A stretch of DNA of 11,312 nucleotides from Actinomycetes bacterium (GTDB lineage Bacteria > Actinomycetota > Coriobacteriia > Coriobacteriales > Eggerthellaceae): NCBI GenBank assembly GCA_023395755.1, contig JAEWYG010000174.1:1-11312 (forward strand), given 5' to 3'. The notes below the pieces were generated by a model. The model was not told the origin of the DNA. It searched no databases and saw only the letters and a list, made by a program, of their open reading frames with translations. Positions 1 to 5,965 of this stretch are shown here, piece by piece. Made by a program: the position numbers and the translations under genes. Each line of letters starts with the position of its first letter. Position 1 is the first letter of the stretch.

Positions 1-98
1 AAACCTTTTACAATAAGAGAAGGATTCATTCCGCGCTCGGTTGGTTGAGTCCAGATGAGTTCGAAGCTAAGATGTTGCAATGCCGAAAATCGGCTTAA
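1..98 (+). CDS. IS3-family transposase OrfB, C-terminal fragment (runs off left edge)
   Basis: The frame beginning at base 3 reads FYNKRRIHSALGWLSP followed by DEFEAKML and a short tail, ending at TAA 96-98. The pattern FYN-x-x-R-(I/L)-H-S-(A/S)-L-G-(Y/W)-L-(S/T)-P is the hallmark of the end of the DDE integrase-like catalytic domain in IS3-family OrfB transposases, just after the final catalytic Glu. This enzyme performs copy-out/paste-in transposition after programmed frameshifting joins OrfA and OrfB. Only about 31 codons are visible, so the catalytic DDE residues are not seen. The gene is cut by the window edge rather than visibly broken. It is too short and lacks a start, so it is easily missed by ORF calling. 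Confidence 0.85.
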   Translation, partial: TFYNKRRIHSALGWLSPDEFEAKMLQCRKSA

Positions 99-127
99 CC
101 GCTGTCAACTGAAGCGGGGCAGAATCA
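99..127 (+). repeat. Candidate right terminal inverted repeat of the IS3-family element
   Basis: Directly after the transposase stop lies a stretch whose reverse complement starts TGATTCTGCCCC and continues GCTTCAGTTGACAGCGG. The pattern TGAT..CT..CCC, then a GACA block about 20 bases in, resembles IS3-subgroup ends as I remember them. The exact inner boundary is a guess, because the matching left repeat is not in the window. Confidence 0.55.
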
Positions 128-450
128 CAGGTTCGCTCACACCCTCCCTCCTGATATCGCTGGAGACGAAATTCAATCCCGCGCCTCCTCGACTTCTGGG
201 CTATGGATTTTGGCCATGGATTTTCGTCCACAATACCGCTGTTTTTCATCATTCTGCCGCAAGGATTCTCCAACTTACCCCATACTAATTAGTTGCTTTA
301 CACGAAATTCTTTCTCCCTTCTCTTCGCGCAGAATGCCAACAGATTGCGGAAAGCGGCTCGAGTCAAGCGCCAGCACGCCGCAGGAGCGGGTGCGACCGG
401 ACGCGAGGTAATCACGCCGTGCGCCGCGTAAGAGAATGGGACATAAAAAT
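128..450. other. Non-coding stretch between the IS end and the helicase gene
   Basis: I see no convincing gene in these ~320 bases. Short open frames exist on both strands, but they show no family motif, no good ribosome binding site, and some run into the IS end. Small structures are present: ATGGATTTT occurs twice 13 bases apart (203-211, 216-224), and ACTAATTAGT is a 10-base palindrome at 284-293, next to AT-rich sequence that could hold a promoter. Bases 350-430 are G+C-rich and could fold in a leader RNA. I could not find a well-spaced -35/-10 pair. The stretch most likely holds the promoter and a long 5' leader of the helicase gene. Confidence 0.5.
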
Positions 451-2097
451 ATGACGAAATTTGCCGACCTCGGCTTGTCCGAGGCTGCGCTCGCAGCTGT
501 CGAGCGCATGGGATACACCGAAGCTACCCCCGTGCAGGAACAGGCCATCCCTCTGGTCATGGAAGGCCGCGACCTCATTGCGGCCGCCAGTACCGGTACG
601 GGTAAAACCGCAGCATTTTTGCTGCCCGTATTGTCTACCCTACCACGCATGAAGGGCCGCGCCCGCGCGCCACGCGTGCTGGTGGTAAGCCCCACCCGCG
701 AGCTTGCCCAACAGATTGCGAAAACCTGCATGCAGATAACGCGCCAGACGAGGCATTTCACCACCACGGTTTTTGGTGGCACACCCTACGGGCCACAAAT
801 CAAGGAACTACGCGGCGGCACAGACGTACTTATCGCTACGCCGGGACGCCTGAAGGACCTCATGGCGCGCGGCGTCGTAGACCTAAGCAGCATCGAGGTG
901 CTGGTATTAGACGAAGCCGACCGCATGCTTGATATGGGCTTCCTGCCCGACGTGACCACTATTGTGAGCGACACCCCCGAGGAACGCCAAACCCTTCTGT
1001 TCTCAGCCACCATCGACCAGTCCATCCAGAAAAACCTGGGTACACTGCTGCGAGATCCGGCTATCGTAGAGGTGTCTCGTAACGGTGAGACTGCTAAAAC
1101 GGTTGCCCAGTTCATCATGCCTATCGCTCACAAGAACAAGCAAGAGCTCTTGGAAGCCGTACTAACTGAGAAAGGTTCGGAACGTGTGATTGTGTTTGCG
1201 CGCACCAAACATCGTGCCGAAGACTGTGCCGATATGCTGTGTGACAATGGATATCGCGCCGAGTCTATTCACTCAGACAAGTCACAGGGACAGCGTCGCC
1301 GCGCCTTGGAGAATTTCCGCCGCGGCAAGACCGATGTACTGGTAGCCACCGATGTACTAGCACGCGGTATTGACGTACCCGAGGTCGATCATGTGATCAA
1401 CCTCGACTTGCCCGATATGCCAGAAGACTACGTACACCGTATCGGTCGTACGGGACGTGCTGGCGAGGAAGGCTATGCTATCTCGTTTGTTAGCCGCGAA
1501 ACGCGTGGCACACTGCGCAGCATCGAAAAGCTCATCGGCAAGGATATTCCTCTGATGGAGCTTGAAAGTTACGAGCTAGACCCCAGCTTGCTCACAAACC
1601 CGGGACGCACTGGCAAGGGCAAAGGTGCTGGCAAGCCTTATGGCAACCATAACCGCCCAGGACGCAACGGCGCAAGTCGTCCGAACAGTAAGGGTTCCAG
1701 TAAACCCGCAGGACGTTCTACCACCGGCAGCGGCTACAAGAGTGAATACAAGGGGACCAAAACCGAAGGCAAAAACGGCCAAAGAAGTGAGTTCGCTAAG
1801 AAGCATCGTGATACACGCGCAGGAGAAACCCGCGATGCGCGCAAGGGTAGCGAATTCAAACCGAAAAATAGTAGTGCTCCCTATGCCAAAAAGAGTGAGC
1901 GCTCGTATACTTCAGACGGTGCACGCAAAGGCAAATTCGCTGACGAACGCGGCGGTAAAAGCACAAGTGCGTTCCGCGACAGCCACGGTAACCGAACAAA
2001 AAACAACGCCGCTAAAAAAGGCGACCATGGGCGCAACGGCTACGATTACAGTCGCTTCTCCAAAGAAGATAAGCAGAAGGCCGCCGATCGCGACTAA
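451..2097 (+). CDS. DEAD-box ATP-dependent RNA helicase
   Basis: An ATP-driven RNA unwinding enzyme of helicase superfamily 2, acting in the cytoplasm on structured RNA. DEAD-box proteins of this kind usually serve in ribosome assembly, mRNA decay or cold adaptation. From the chosen start (548 residues) the motifs run in order: Q motif ending TPVQEQAIP (Gln 29), Walker A ASTGTGKT (46-53), PTREL (81-85), TPGR (130-133), DEAD (154-157), SAT (185-187), VIVFARTK (246-253), ARGIDVP (304-310) and HRIGRTGR (329-336). After about residue 385 comes a ~160-residue Lys/Arg/Gly/Ser-rich tail, probably disordered and RNA-binding. ATG 451 (MTKFADLG) is preferred: ATG 436 has no usable spacing to a Shine-Dalgarno sequence, whereas GGGA lies 9 bases before 451. 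An in-frame start at 436 would add five residues. The gene stands alone, convergent with the next one. Subfamily (CsdA, RhlE or CshA-like) cannot be fixed by eye. Confidence 0.95.
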   Translation: MTKFADLGLSEAALAAVERMGYTEATPVQEQAIPLVMEGRDLIAAASTGTGKTAAFLLPVLSTLPRMKGRARAPRVLVVSPTRELAQQIAKTCMQITRQTRHFTTTVFGGTPYGPQIKELRGGTDVLIATPGRLKDLMARGVVDLSSIEVLVLDEADRMLDMGFLPDVTTIVSDTPEERQTLLFSATIDQSIQKNLGTLLRDPAIVEVSRNGETAKTVAQFIMPIAHKNKQELLEAVLTEKGSERVIVFARTKHRAEDCADMLCDNGYRAESIHSDKSQGQRRRALENFRRGKTDVLVATDVLARGIDVPEVDHVINLDLPDMPEDYVHRIGRTGRAGEEGYAISFVSRETRGTLRSIEKLIGKDIPLMELESYELDPSLLTNPGRTGKGKGAGKPYGNHNRPGRNGASRPNSKGSSKPAGRSTTGSGYKSEYKGTKTEGKNGQRSEFAKKHRDTRAGETRDARKGSEFKPKNSSAPYAKKSERSYTSDGARKGKFADERGGKSTSAFRDSHGNRTKNNAAKKGDHGRNGYDYSRFSKEDKQKAADRD

Positions 2098-2122
2098 TTG
2101 CTAAACCACAAAACCCACCAGC

Positions 2123-2155
2123 AAGAAGGCCGCGAGATTATTTCGCGGCCTTCTT
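2123..2155. terminator. Strong hairpin terminator between convergent genes
   Basis: Perfect 13-base arms, AAGAAGGCCGCGA (2123-2135) and TCGCGGCCTTCTT (2143-2155), enclose a 7-base loop. The hairpin begins 25 bases after the helicase stop and 68 bases beyond the stop of the opposing XRE gene. The right arm ends in CTTCTTT, a short T-rich tail on the plus strand. The minus-strand tail is less T-rich. It probably terminates the helicase transcript and may act in both directions. Confidence 0.75.
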
Positions 2156-2223
2156 TGCAGCAGGCAGAAAACCCTCAAGCGGTATCTTCTTACTGCATAT
2201 CCGCATCAATAGCGGCTTCTTCC

Positions 2224-3552
2224 CTACTGTGCATCCACATCAATCGGAGCCACGTTTGCAGCAACCTTCGCGCGCTTGCGTCCACGCCACCAGCGCGACA
2301 AACTATGAACCAACCATTCCACCAAAGGAATAGTCAAAAATACAACCCAAGCAGGATGCGGCTGGTTCAGCATGAACGCCATGTAGCAAAACCACGCAAC
2401 CACGGCAATGGGATACACGCCCGAAATAAGAGGTGCTATGCGCCGACGTCCAACCGCATGCCCCACCATGTAGTACACCGGGATGGTTAAAAACAGGAAC
2501 AGACCAACGCCCCACGCGCCATTCAGAATGCCCAGCAGCAGATACACCACAATAATCACCAGCGGATAGGGGAACTTCACCCACGACTTCTCGAACTCGC
2601 GCAGGTAGTGCTTACGTACCGGAATAGTTCGACCTACCTCCGAGCCGTATTTTGCGCGCGCGTCGTCCAGCGAGTTAAAGCGCTCACCGTTGACCGTGTA
2701 GCCGCAGGGCTCGTACCAGCAATCGTCATGCAGGTGCCCATACCCATAACGCTCACGCGCATCATGCCAATCGTCGAAGTGCTCTCCATTAACGGTTACC
2801 CCCGTGCCATCAACCACTACCTCGTTGCCTTCGTCGTCACGCCCGCCAAAGCCTTCGTTGGTCGCGCCGAACCACTCGCCCTCAGGTTTCCGACGTGTGC
2901 CATCCTGCTTGCTTTCTTCTTCGCAGTGCTCACGCTCAGCACCAGGCGATCCATCTCGACGGCCCTCAACATCAGACTGAGCCTCAGCCGCAGCGCACTC
3001 ACTTCTCGTAGTGCCATGTTCTTTCACATGAATGCCGCTCCAGCCAACATGCACCTCGTCGCCCTTTTTACTATCCTTCACATGGACGCCATCACGCCAA
3101 GATACATGAACGTAGTCGTCGCCATCAAGAACATGAATACCACCTAAACCGATACGTACTTTAGAGGCTTTGTTATTGGCTTCGCCCTCTTTGGCATCGC
3201 TCGCTTCTCCGTCTTCATCATGCGAAGCTGCAGAATCTTCCGTTGAAGCAGAGTTCTCCTTCGCACAATTCGCAGAAGAATCCCCTTGAGCAGTCTGACG
3301 ACCTACGGCACGGTCTGCTGCCTCAAACGCAACATCATCACGCAACTCATCTTCCACATATAAAAGCTCGTCGAGCGAAAGCCCGTAAAGCTGTGCCAAA
3401 GCAATAAGGTTGTCGGTATCGGGCGAAGACTCAGAGCGCTCCCATTTCGATACCGCTTGGCGCGACACACCCAGCTGCTCAGCTAGCGCCTCTTGTGATA
3501 ATCCTGCCTGCTTACGGCGCGCTGCTAGACGCTGCGCGATCTCAACGTTCAT
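2224..3552 (-). CDS. XRE-family HTH protein with internal repeats and four C-terminal membrane helices
   Basis: A predicted membrane-anchored transcription factor of 442 residues. Residues 4-60 form a Cro/C1-type helix-turn-helix (AARRKQAGLSQEALAEQLGV, then SRQAVSKWERSESSP). Residues 75-130 are acidic and low in complexity. Residues 138-178 carry HV-rich beta-like repeats (D-x-VHV-x-W...G-[VI]-HVK twice). Residues 179-230 are polar linker. Two 19-residue VNGE-x-F...DAR-x-x-YG repeats lie at 252-270 and 285-303, separated by HLHDDCWYEPC. Four hydrophobic helices follow at about 328-345, 347-366, 373-395 and 400-418, then a basic tail, so both ends should be cytosolic. ATG 3552 is chosen because AAAGGGA lies 5-6 bases upstream; a TTG at 3591 would extend it without a ribosome site. 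XRE proteins with membrane tails are known as regulators of surface or stress functions, but I do not recognise this central region. Target and signal are unknown. Confidence 0.85.
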   Translation of the reverse strand: MNVEIAQRLAARRKQAGLSQEALAEQLGVSRQAVSKWERSESSPDTDNLIALAQLYGLSLDELLYVEDELRDDVAFEAADRAVGRQTAQGDSSANCAKENSASTEDSAASHDEDGEASDAKEGEANNKASKVRIGLGGIHVLDGDDYVHVSWRDGVHVKDSKKGDEVHVGWSGIHVKEHGTTRSECAAAEAQSDVEGRRDGSPGAEREHCEEESKQDGTRRKPEGEWFGATNEGFGGRDDEGNEVVVDGTGVTVNGEHFDDWHDARERYGYGHLHDDCWYEPCGYTVNGERFNSLDDARAKYGSEVGRTIPVRKHYLREFEKSWVKFPYPLVIIVVYLLLGILNGAWGVGLFLFLTIPVYYMVGHAVGRRRIAPLISGVYPIAVVAWFCYMAFMLNQPHPAWVVFLTIPLVEWLVHSLSRWWRGRKRAKVAANVAPIDVDAQ

Positions 3553-3678
3553 GAGGTCCCTTTCTCGTTTTGTACATCTTAGCTTACCCAAAAGACTACG
3601 GTTGCAAGAAACGAAGTGCGACCTATTCCAGTTGGAATTTTCCGCAATTATTGGTTGCGGGATACCTGAACAGGTATT
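3553..3678 (-). other. Gap between ubiB-like and XRE genes, with three short palindromes
   Basis: Read left to right, 3625-3638 is ATTCCA-GT-TGGAAT, 3642-3660 is CCGCAA-(7)-TTGCGG and 3662-3677 is ATACCTG-AA-CAGGTAT. The last begins one base after the ubiB-like stop. On the coding (minus) strand none is followed by a T-run, so they do not look like ordinary terminators for the upstream gene. They may be operators for an autoregulating HTH protein, or 3'-end RNA structures. No well-spaced promoter pair was found; TTGCAA and TAAGAT occur on the minus strand, but 20 bases apart. Confidence 0.5.
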
Positions 3679-5337
3679 TTACTTACGTCGATAGATGTCC
3701 ACAACCACCCATACCGACAAAACGGCAGCACCTAGGTAACCAAAGAAGGCCAGCACCGGAACCCCCAGCAGACGAGGCTCCATCCCAGAAAGAGACAGCA
3801 TGCTCGACCCCATAAACAAACCGGCGATAATAATACCAATCGTCAGACGATTGATAATCATGGATAAATGCAGCAGCGGTGCTTCAGAGCCCAGCATTTC
3901 CATGTTCATTTTTAACTGGCCTCGCGTGAGCATTTTCAACGCTTCACCCGAATGCTGTGCGGCTTCGGCCACGCCGTGCGTCGACGAGCGCAAGGCGCGC
4001 ACCAAGTCTTCCATCGTGGCCTTCAATTCATCCATCGGGTCTTTCGTACGATTGATATGAGCGTTAATAATGGCAACAACGTTTTGATTCGGTACGAACG
4101 AGGCAATAGCTCCCTCAAGCGTTACAATGCCGCGCGACACACTCGTAATGGATGCCGGAAGCGTAACTTTGCACGAGCGCGTAAGCAGAAGAATATCGGT
4201 AAGAAACTGCCCTATATCGATGTCAGCCACATCACATGCACCATAGTCACCCAACAGCATGTCAAGATCGGCTAAGAACCGCGTATGGTCGATGACGTTA
4301 TTGTCTTTCACGATAGCGAAAGACAATAACGCATCTTTCAATTCGGTGGCACTCATGAGGCCGACGGCTTGAATAATATTGCCGAATCCGGCACGATCGC
4401 GCGGTGAAAGACGGCCCATAATTCCCAAGTCGATGTAGACAATCTTGCCTTTACGAATAAGCAAGTTACCAGGATGGGGGTCGGCATGAAAAAATCCATG
4501 GTCTAGAATCTGAGACGCATAATTGTCAAGAATCTTCTCGCCAATCTCCGCGAAGTCGTAGCCAGCAGCTGTTAAGCGAGCGGTATCAAGCAGTGGGATA
4601 CCGTCGATGTACTCCATAACCAGCACATACTCTTCGCAAAACTCCGGATACACCTTCGGACAGTCAATAAAAGCAACCTCTGCGTTCAGTAAGGCAAATT
4701 CCTGAAGATTTTCAGCCTCACGCGCAAAATCGGTCTCTTCCAAAAACGTAATCCACAGCTCTTCAACCACATCATGCAGATCTAACATCTGCGTGTCTTT
4801 CATAAAGCGCGAGGCGTGACGCGCCACCATACGCATAATGTCGATATCCAGCGCCATGGTTGCCTTCACACCAGGCCGCTGAATCTTTACCGCCACGGTA
4901 TCGCCCGAAACCAAACGCGCCTTATGTACTTGCGCGAGCGACGCGCTGCCAAGTGGAGTAGGATCGATAGCGTCGAAAATGTCGTCTTTCCGATCGCCGT
5001 AGACGGTATCCAGCGTGGCAAGAATTTGCTCAAACGGCAGAGGATCGCACTCCATCTGCAATTTCGCCAACTCATCGCAATAAGCCTTGGGCAATATTTC
5101 GGATCGCGTAGATAGCGTCTGTCCTATTTTTACGAAACTCGGTCCCAGATCTTCCAGCATTAAGCGAAACGATTCAGGCGAAAAACCACTCAGAACATGA
5201 TGGCGACGCAAAATCGAAAATATCTCCCTTAGGCGACGAGCGCGCGTTTGACGGCTGAGGTTGAATCGTCCTTCAGGATCAACCTCAGCACCCGAGTTGA
5301 AAAAATATTTCAGTAGGTTGTTTTCCGATAAGGTCAC
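3679..5337 (-). CDS. AarF/UbiB (ABC1)-family atypical protein kinase-like membrane protein
   Basis: An atypical kinase-like ATPase of the ABC1/UbiB/ADCK family. In proteobacteria and mitochondria such proteins support quinone synthesis or lipid handling at the membrane; the role in anaerobic actinobacteria is not established. In its 552 residues the signature parts are KIGQTLSTR (70-78), the loop LGSASLAQVHKA (129-140), the ATP-site Lys 151 in VAVKIQRPG, the catalytic block HADPHPGN (284-291) and the metal-binding YIDLG (301-305). Two hydrophobic helices at about 490-515 and 523-547 anchor the C-terminus, as is usual for the family. All key residues are intact, so it should be active. The start is GTG 5337, with GAGG 8 bases upstream. 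It lies 33 bases after the phasin-like gene on the same strand, almost certainly in one operon. I give no gene symbol because ubiquinone synthesis is not implied. Confidence 0.93.
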   Translation of the reverse strand: MTLSENNLLKYFFNSGAEVDPEGRFNLSRQTRARRLREIFSILRRHHVLSGFSPESFRLMLEDLGPSFVKIGQTLSTRSEILPKAYCDELAKLQMECDPLPFEQILATLDTVYGDRKDDIFDAIDPTPLGSASLAQVHKARLVSGDTVAVKIQRPGVKATMALDIDIMRMVARHASRFMKDTQMLDLHDVVEELWITFLEETDFAREAENLQEFALLNAEVAFIDCPKVYPEFCEEYVLVMEYIDGIPLLDTARLTAAGYDFAEIGEKILDNYASQILDHGFFHADPHPGNLLIRKGKIVYIDLGIMGRLSPRDRAGFGNIIQAVGLMSATELKDALLSFAIVKDNNVIDHTRFLADLDMLLGDYGACDVADIDIGQFLTDILLLTRSCKVTLPASITSVSRGIVTLEGAIASFVPNQNVVAIINAHINRTKDPMDELKATMEDLVRALRSSTHGVAEAAQHSGEALKMLTRGQLKMNMEMLGSEAPLLHLSMIINRLTIGIIIAGLFMGSSMLSLSGMEPRLLGVPVLAFFGYLGAAVLSVWVVVDIYRRK

Positions 5338-5370
5338 GGCGGCCGCCTCGTCGTCGCGCTGCGAGGTTAC

Positions 5371-5784
5371 TTACGCAACAGGGGGTTGCGGTGCAGCAGG
5401 CGTATCACCATCGGCCGAAGCATCGGGAGTAACGCCAGATTCCGAAACGCCCTGAGGGACTGAAGTCTCCACCGGAGAAGCATCGCCCACCTGCGCAGAT
5501 GAACATGGCTTTGCCGCTATTTCCGCCGCCTTTGCAGCGAACGCTGCGCGCTCTTCCGGTGTCATAGCAGCCATACTTGCTTCCAACAAATCATAGCGCG
5601 CTTCCGCAGCCGCTTCCTCTGCTTTGTGCTTCAATTCAGTGTTAATTTGTTTTCCCTGATCAACTGTAATTTCACCTTTAGCGATGAACTGGTCAACCAG
5701 CTCTTTCGATTTCTCGGCACCAATTGCCATAGCACCGATACCCGCCAAGAAGATATCCTTGAATCCGTCGCCTATGGTAGCCAT
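5371..5784 (-). CDS. Phasin-like small helical protein (partner of the UbiB-family gene)
   Basis: A 137-residue protein. The first ~90 residues look helical: a hydrophobic start (IFLAGIGAMAIGAEK, 11-25), then KSKELVDQFIAKGEITVDQG and an alanine/glutamate-rich helix. This pattern (gly/ala-rich helix, K-x-x-E/D-L-V-D, x-KGE-T-x-x-x-G) is typical of small proteins annotated as phasin-superfamily or PHA granule-associated proteins. Residues 95-137 form a Pro/Ala/Asp/Ser-rich, probably disordered tail. True phasins coat polyester granules, but no PHA synthase is visible here, and related proteins often sit beside AarF/UbiB-family genes. A role as a helical partner or membrane-surface adaptor of that kinase is therefore inferred. 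ATG 5784 is well supported: AGGAGG (5790-5795) lies 5 bases upstream. The neighbouring kinase gene follows after 33 bases. Confidence 0.8.
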   Translation of the reverse strand: MATIGDGFKDIFLAGIGAMAIGAEKSKELVDQFIAKGEITVDQGKQINTELKHKAEEAAAEARYDLLEASMAAMTPEERAAFAAKAAEIAAKPCSSAQVGDASPVETSVPQGVSESGVTPDASADGDTPAAPQPPVA

Positions 5785-5789
5785 AAAAG

Positions 5790-5795
5790 CCTCCT
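5790..5795 (-). promoter_or_regulatory. Full Shine-Dalgarno AGGAGG of the phasin-like gene
   Basis: A complete AGGAGG lies 5 bases before ATG 5784 on the minus strand. It is a perfect ribosome binding site that fixes this start and suggests high expression of the small protein compared with the kinase gene behind it. Confidence 0.85.
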
Positions 5796-5920
5796 AATCC
5801 GCGCGATTCGATCCGCTTCGCACAAGGGCGCGGCGGAACCCGTATATTCATGATGCACCAATTTAATAAAAAGGGCAATGGATGAGGCCAGTTGTCAAAA
5901 AAAGGCAATAAGGACGCAAA

Positions 5921-5951
5921 CCATGAGTTTCATTTTATACAAAACTCATGG
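5921..5951 (-). terminator. Candidate hairpin after the EamA transporter gene
   Basis: Perfect 10-base arms, CCATGAGTTT (5921-5930) and AAACTCATGG (5942-5951), with an 11-base loop, 14 bases beyond the transporter stop on the minus strand. The minus-strand tail starts TTTG, and a run of seven T lies about 17 bases further on. The stem is only moderately stable, so this may be a weak terminator. It could also be an operator for the phasin-ubiB operon, whose promoter should lie in the same ~180-base gap. Confidence 0.4.
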
Positions 5952-5965
5952 CTAAAGGAGTTTTA

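Larger units (their letters stand above)
1..127 (+). mobile_element. Right end of an IS3-family insertion sequence (partial)
   Basis: The left edge of the window lies inside an insertion sequence. The frame starting at base 3 gives a typical IS3-family OrfB C-terminus, and 29 bases after its stop the sequence ends in a plausible terminal repeat finishing ...GCAGAATCA at base 127. IS3-family ends usually begin TGA and finish TCA, and the transposase gene normally runs to within a few tens of bases of the right end, as here. The left end, OrfA and the target duplication are outside the window, so completeness and activity cannot be judged. Confidence 0.7.

Noticed and set aside
1..48. Frame 1 open from the edge (KPFTIREGFIPRSVG)
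   Set aside because: Frame 3 over the same bases gives a clear IS3 transposase signature, so frame 1 is only a shadow.
67..273. Minus-strand open frame of 68 codons beside the IS end
   Set aside because: No recognisable motif, no good ribosome site, and it runs into the IS terminus and transposase sequence.
285..782. 165-codon minus-strand frame crossing the helicase start
   Set aside because: Overlaps the conserved helicase motifs on the other strand and has no family resemblance; it is an antisense shadow.
2608..3147. 179-codon plus-strand frame opposite the XRE gene
   Set aside because: No ribosome site or domain; it mirrors the low-complexity and repeat part of the XRE gene, which has clear domains and a Shine-Dalgarno sequence.
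3553..3591. TTG 3591 as start of the XRE gene
   Set aside because: Adds 13 residues before the HTH without a ribosome site, whereas ATG 3552 has a well-spaced AAAGGGA.
5371..5784. A polyhydroxyalkanoate storage locus
   Set aside because: Only a phasin-like protein is present; no PHA synthase, depolymerase or thiolase is visible, and the partner is a UbiB-family kinase.
5863..5898. TTGACA/TATTAA as a sigma-70 promoter of the phasin-like gene
   Set aside because: The spacer is 24 bases, too long for a normal promoter; kept only as an observation.
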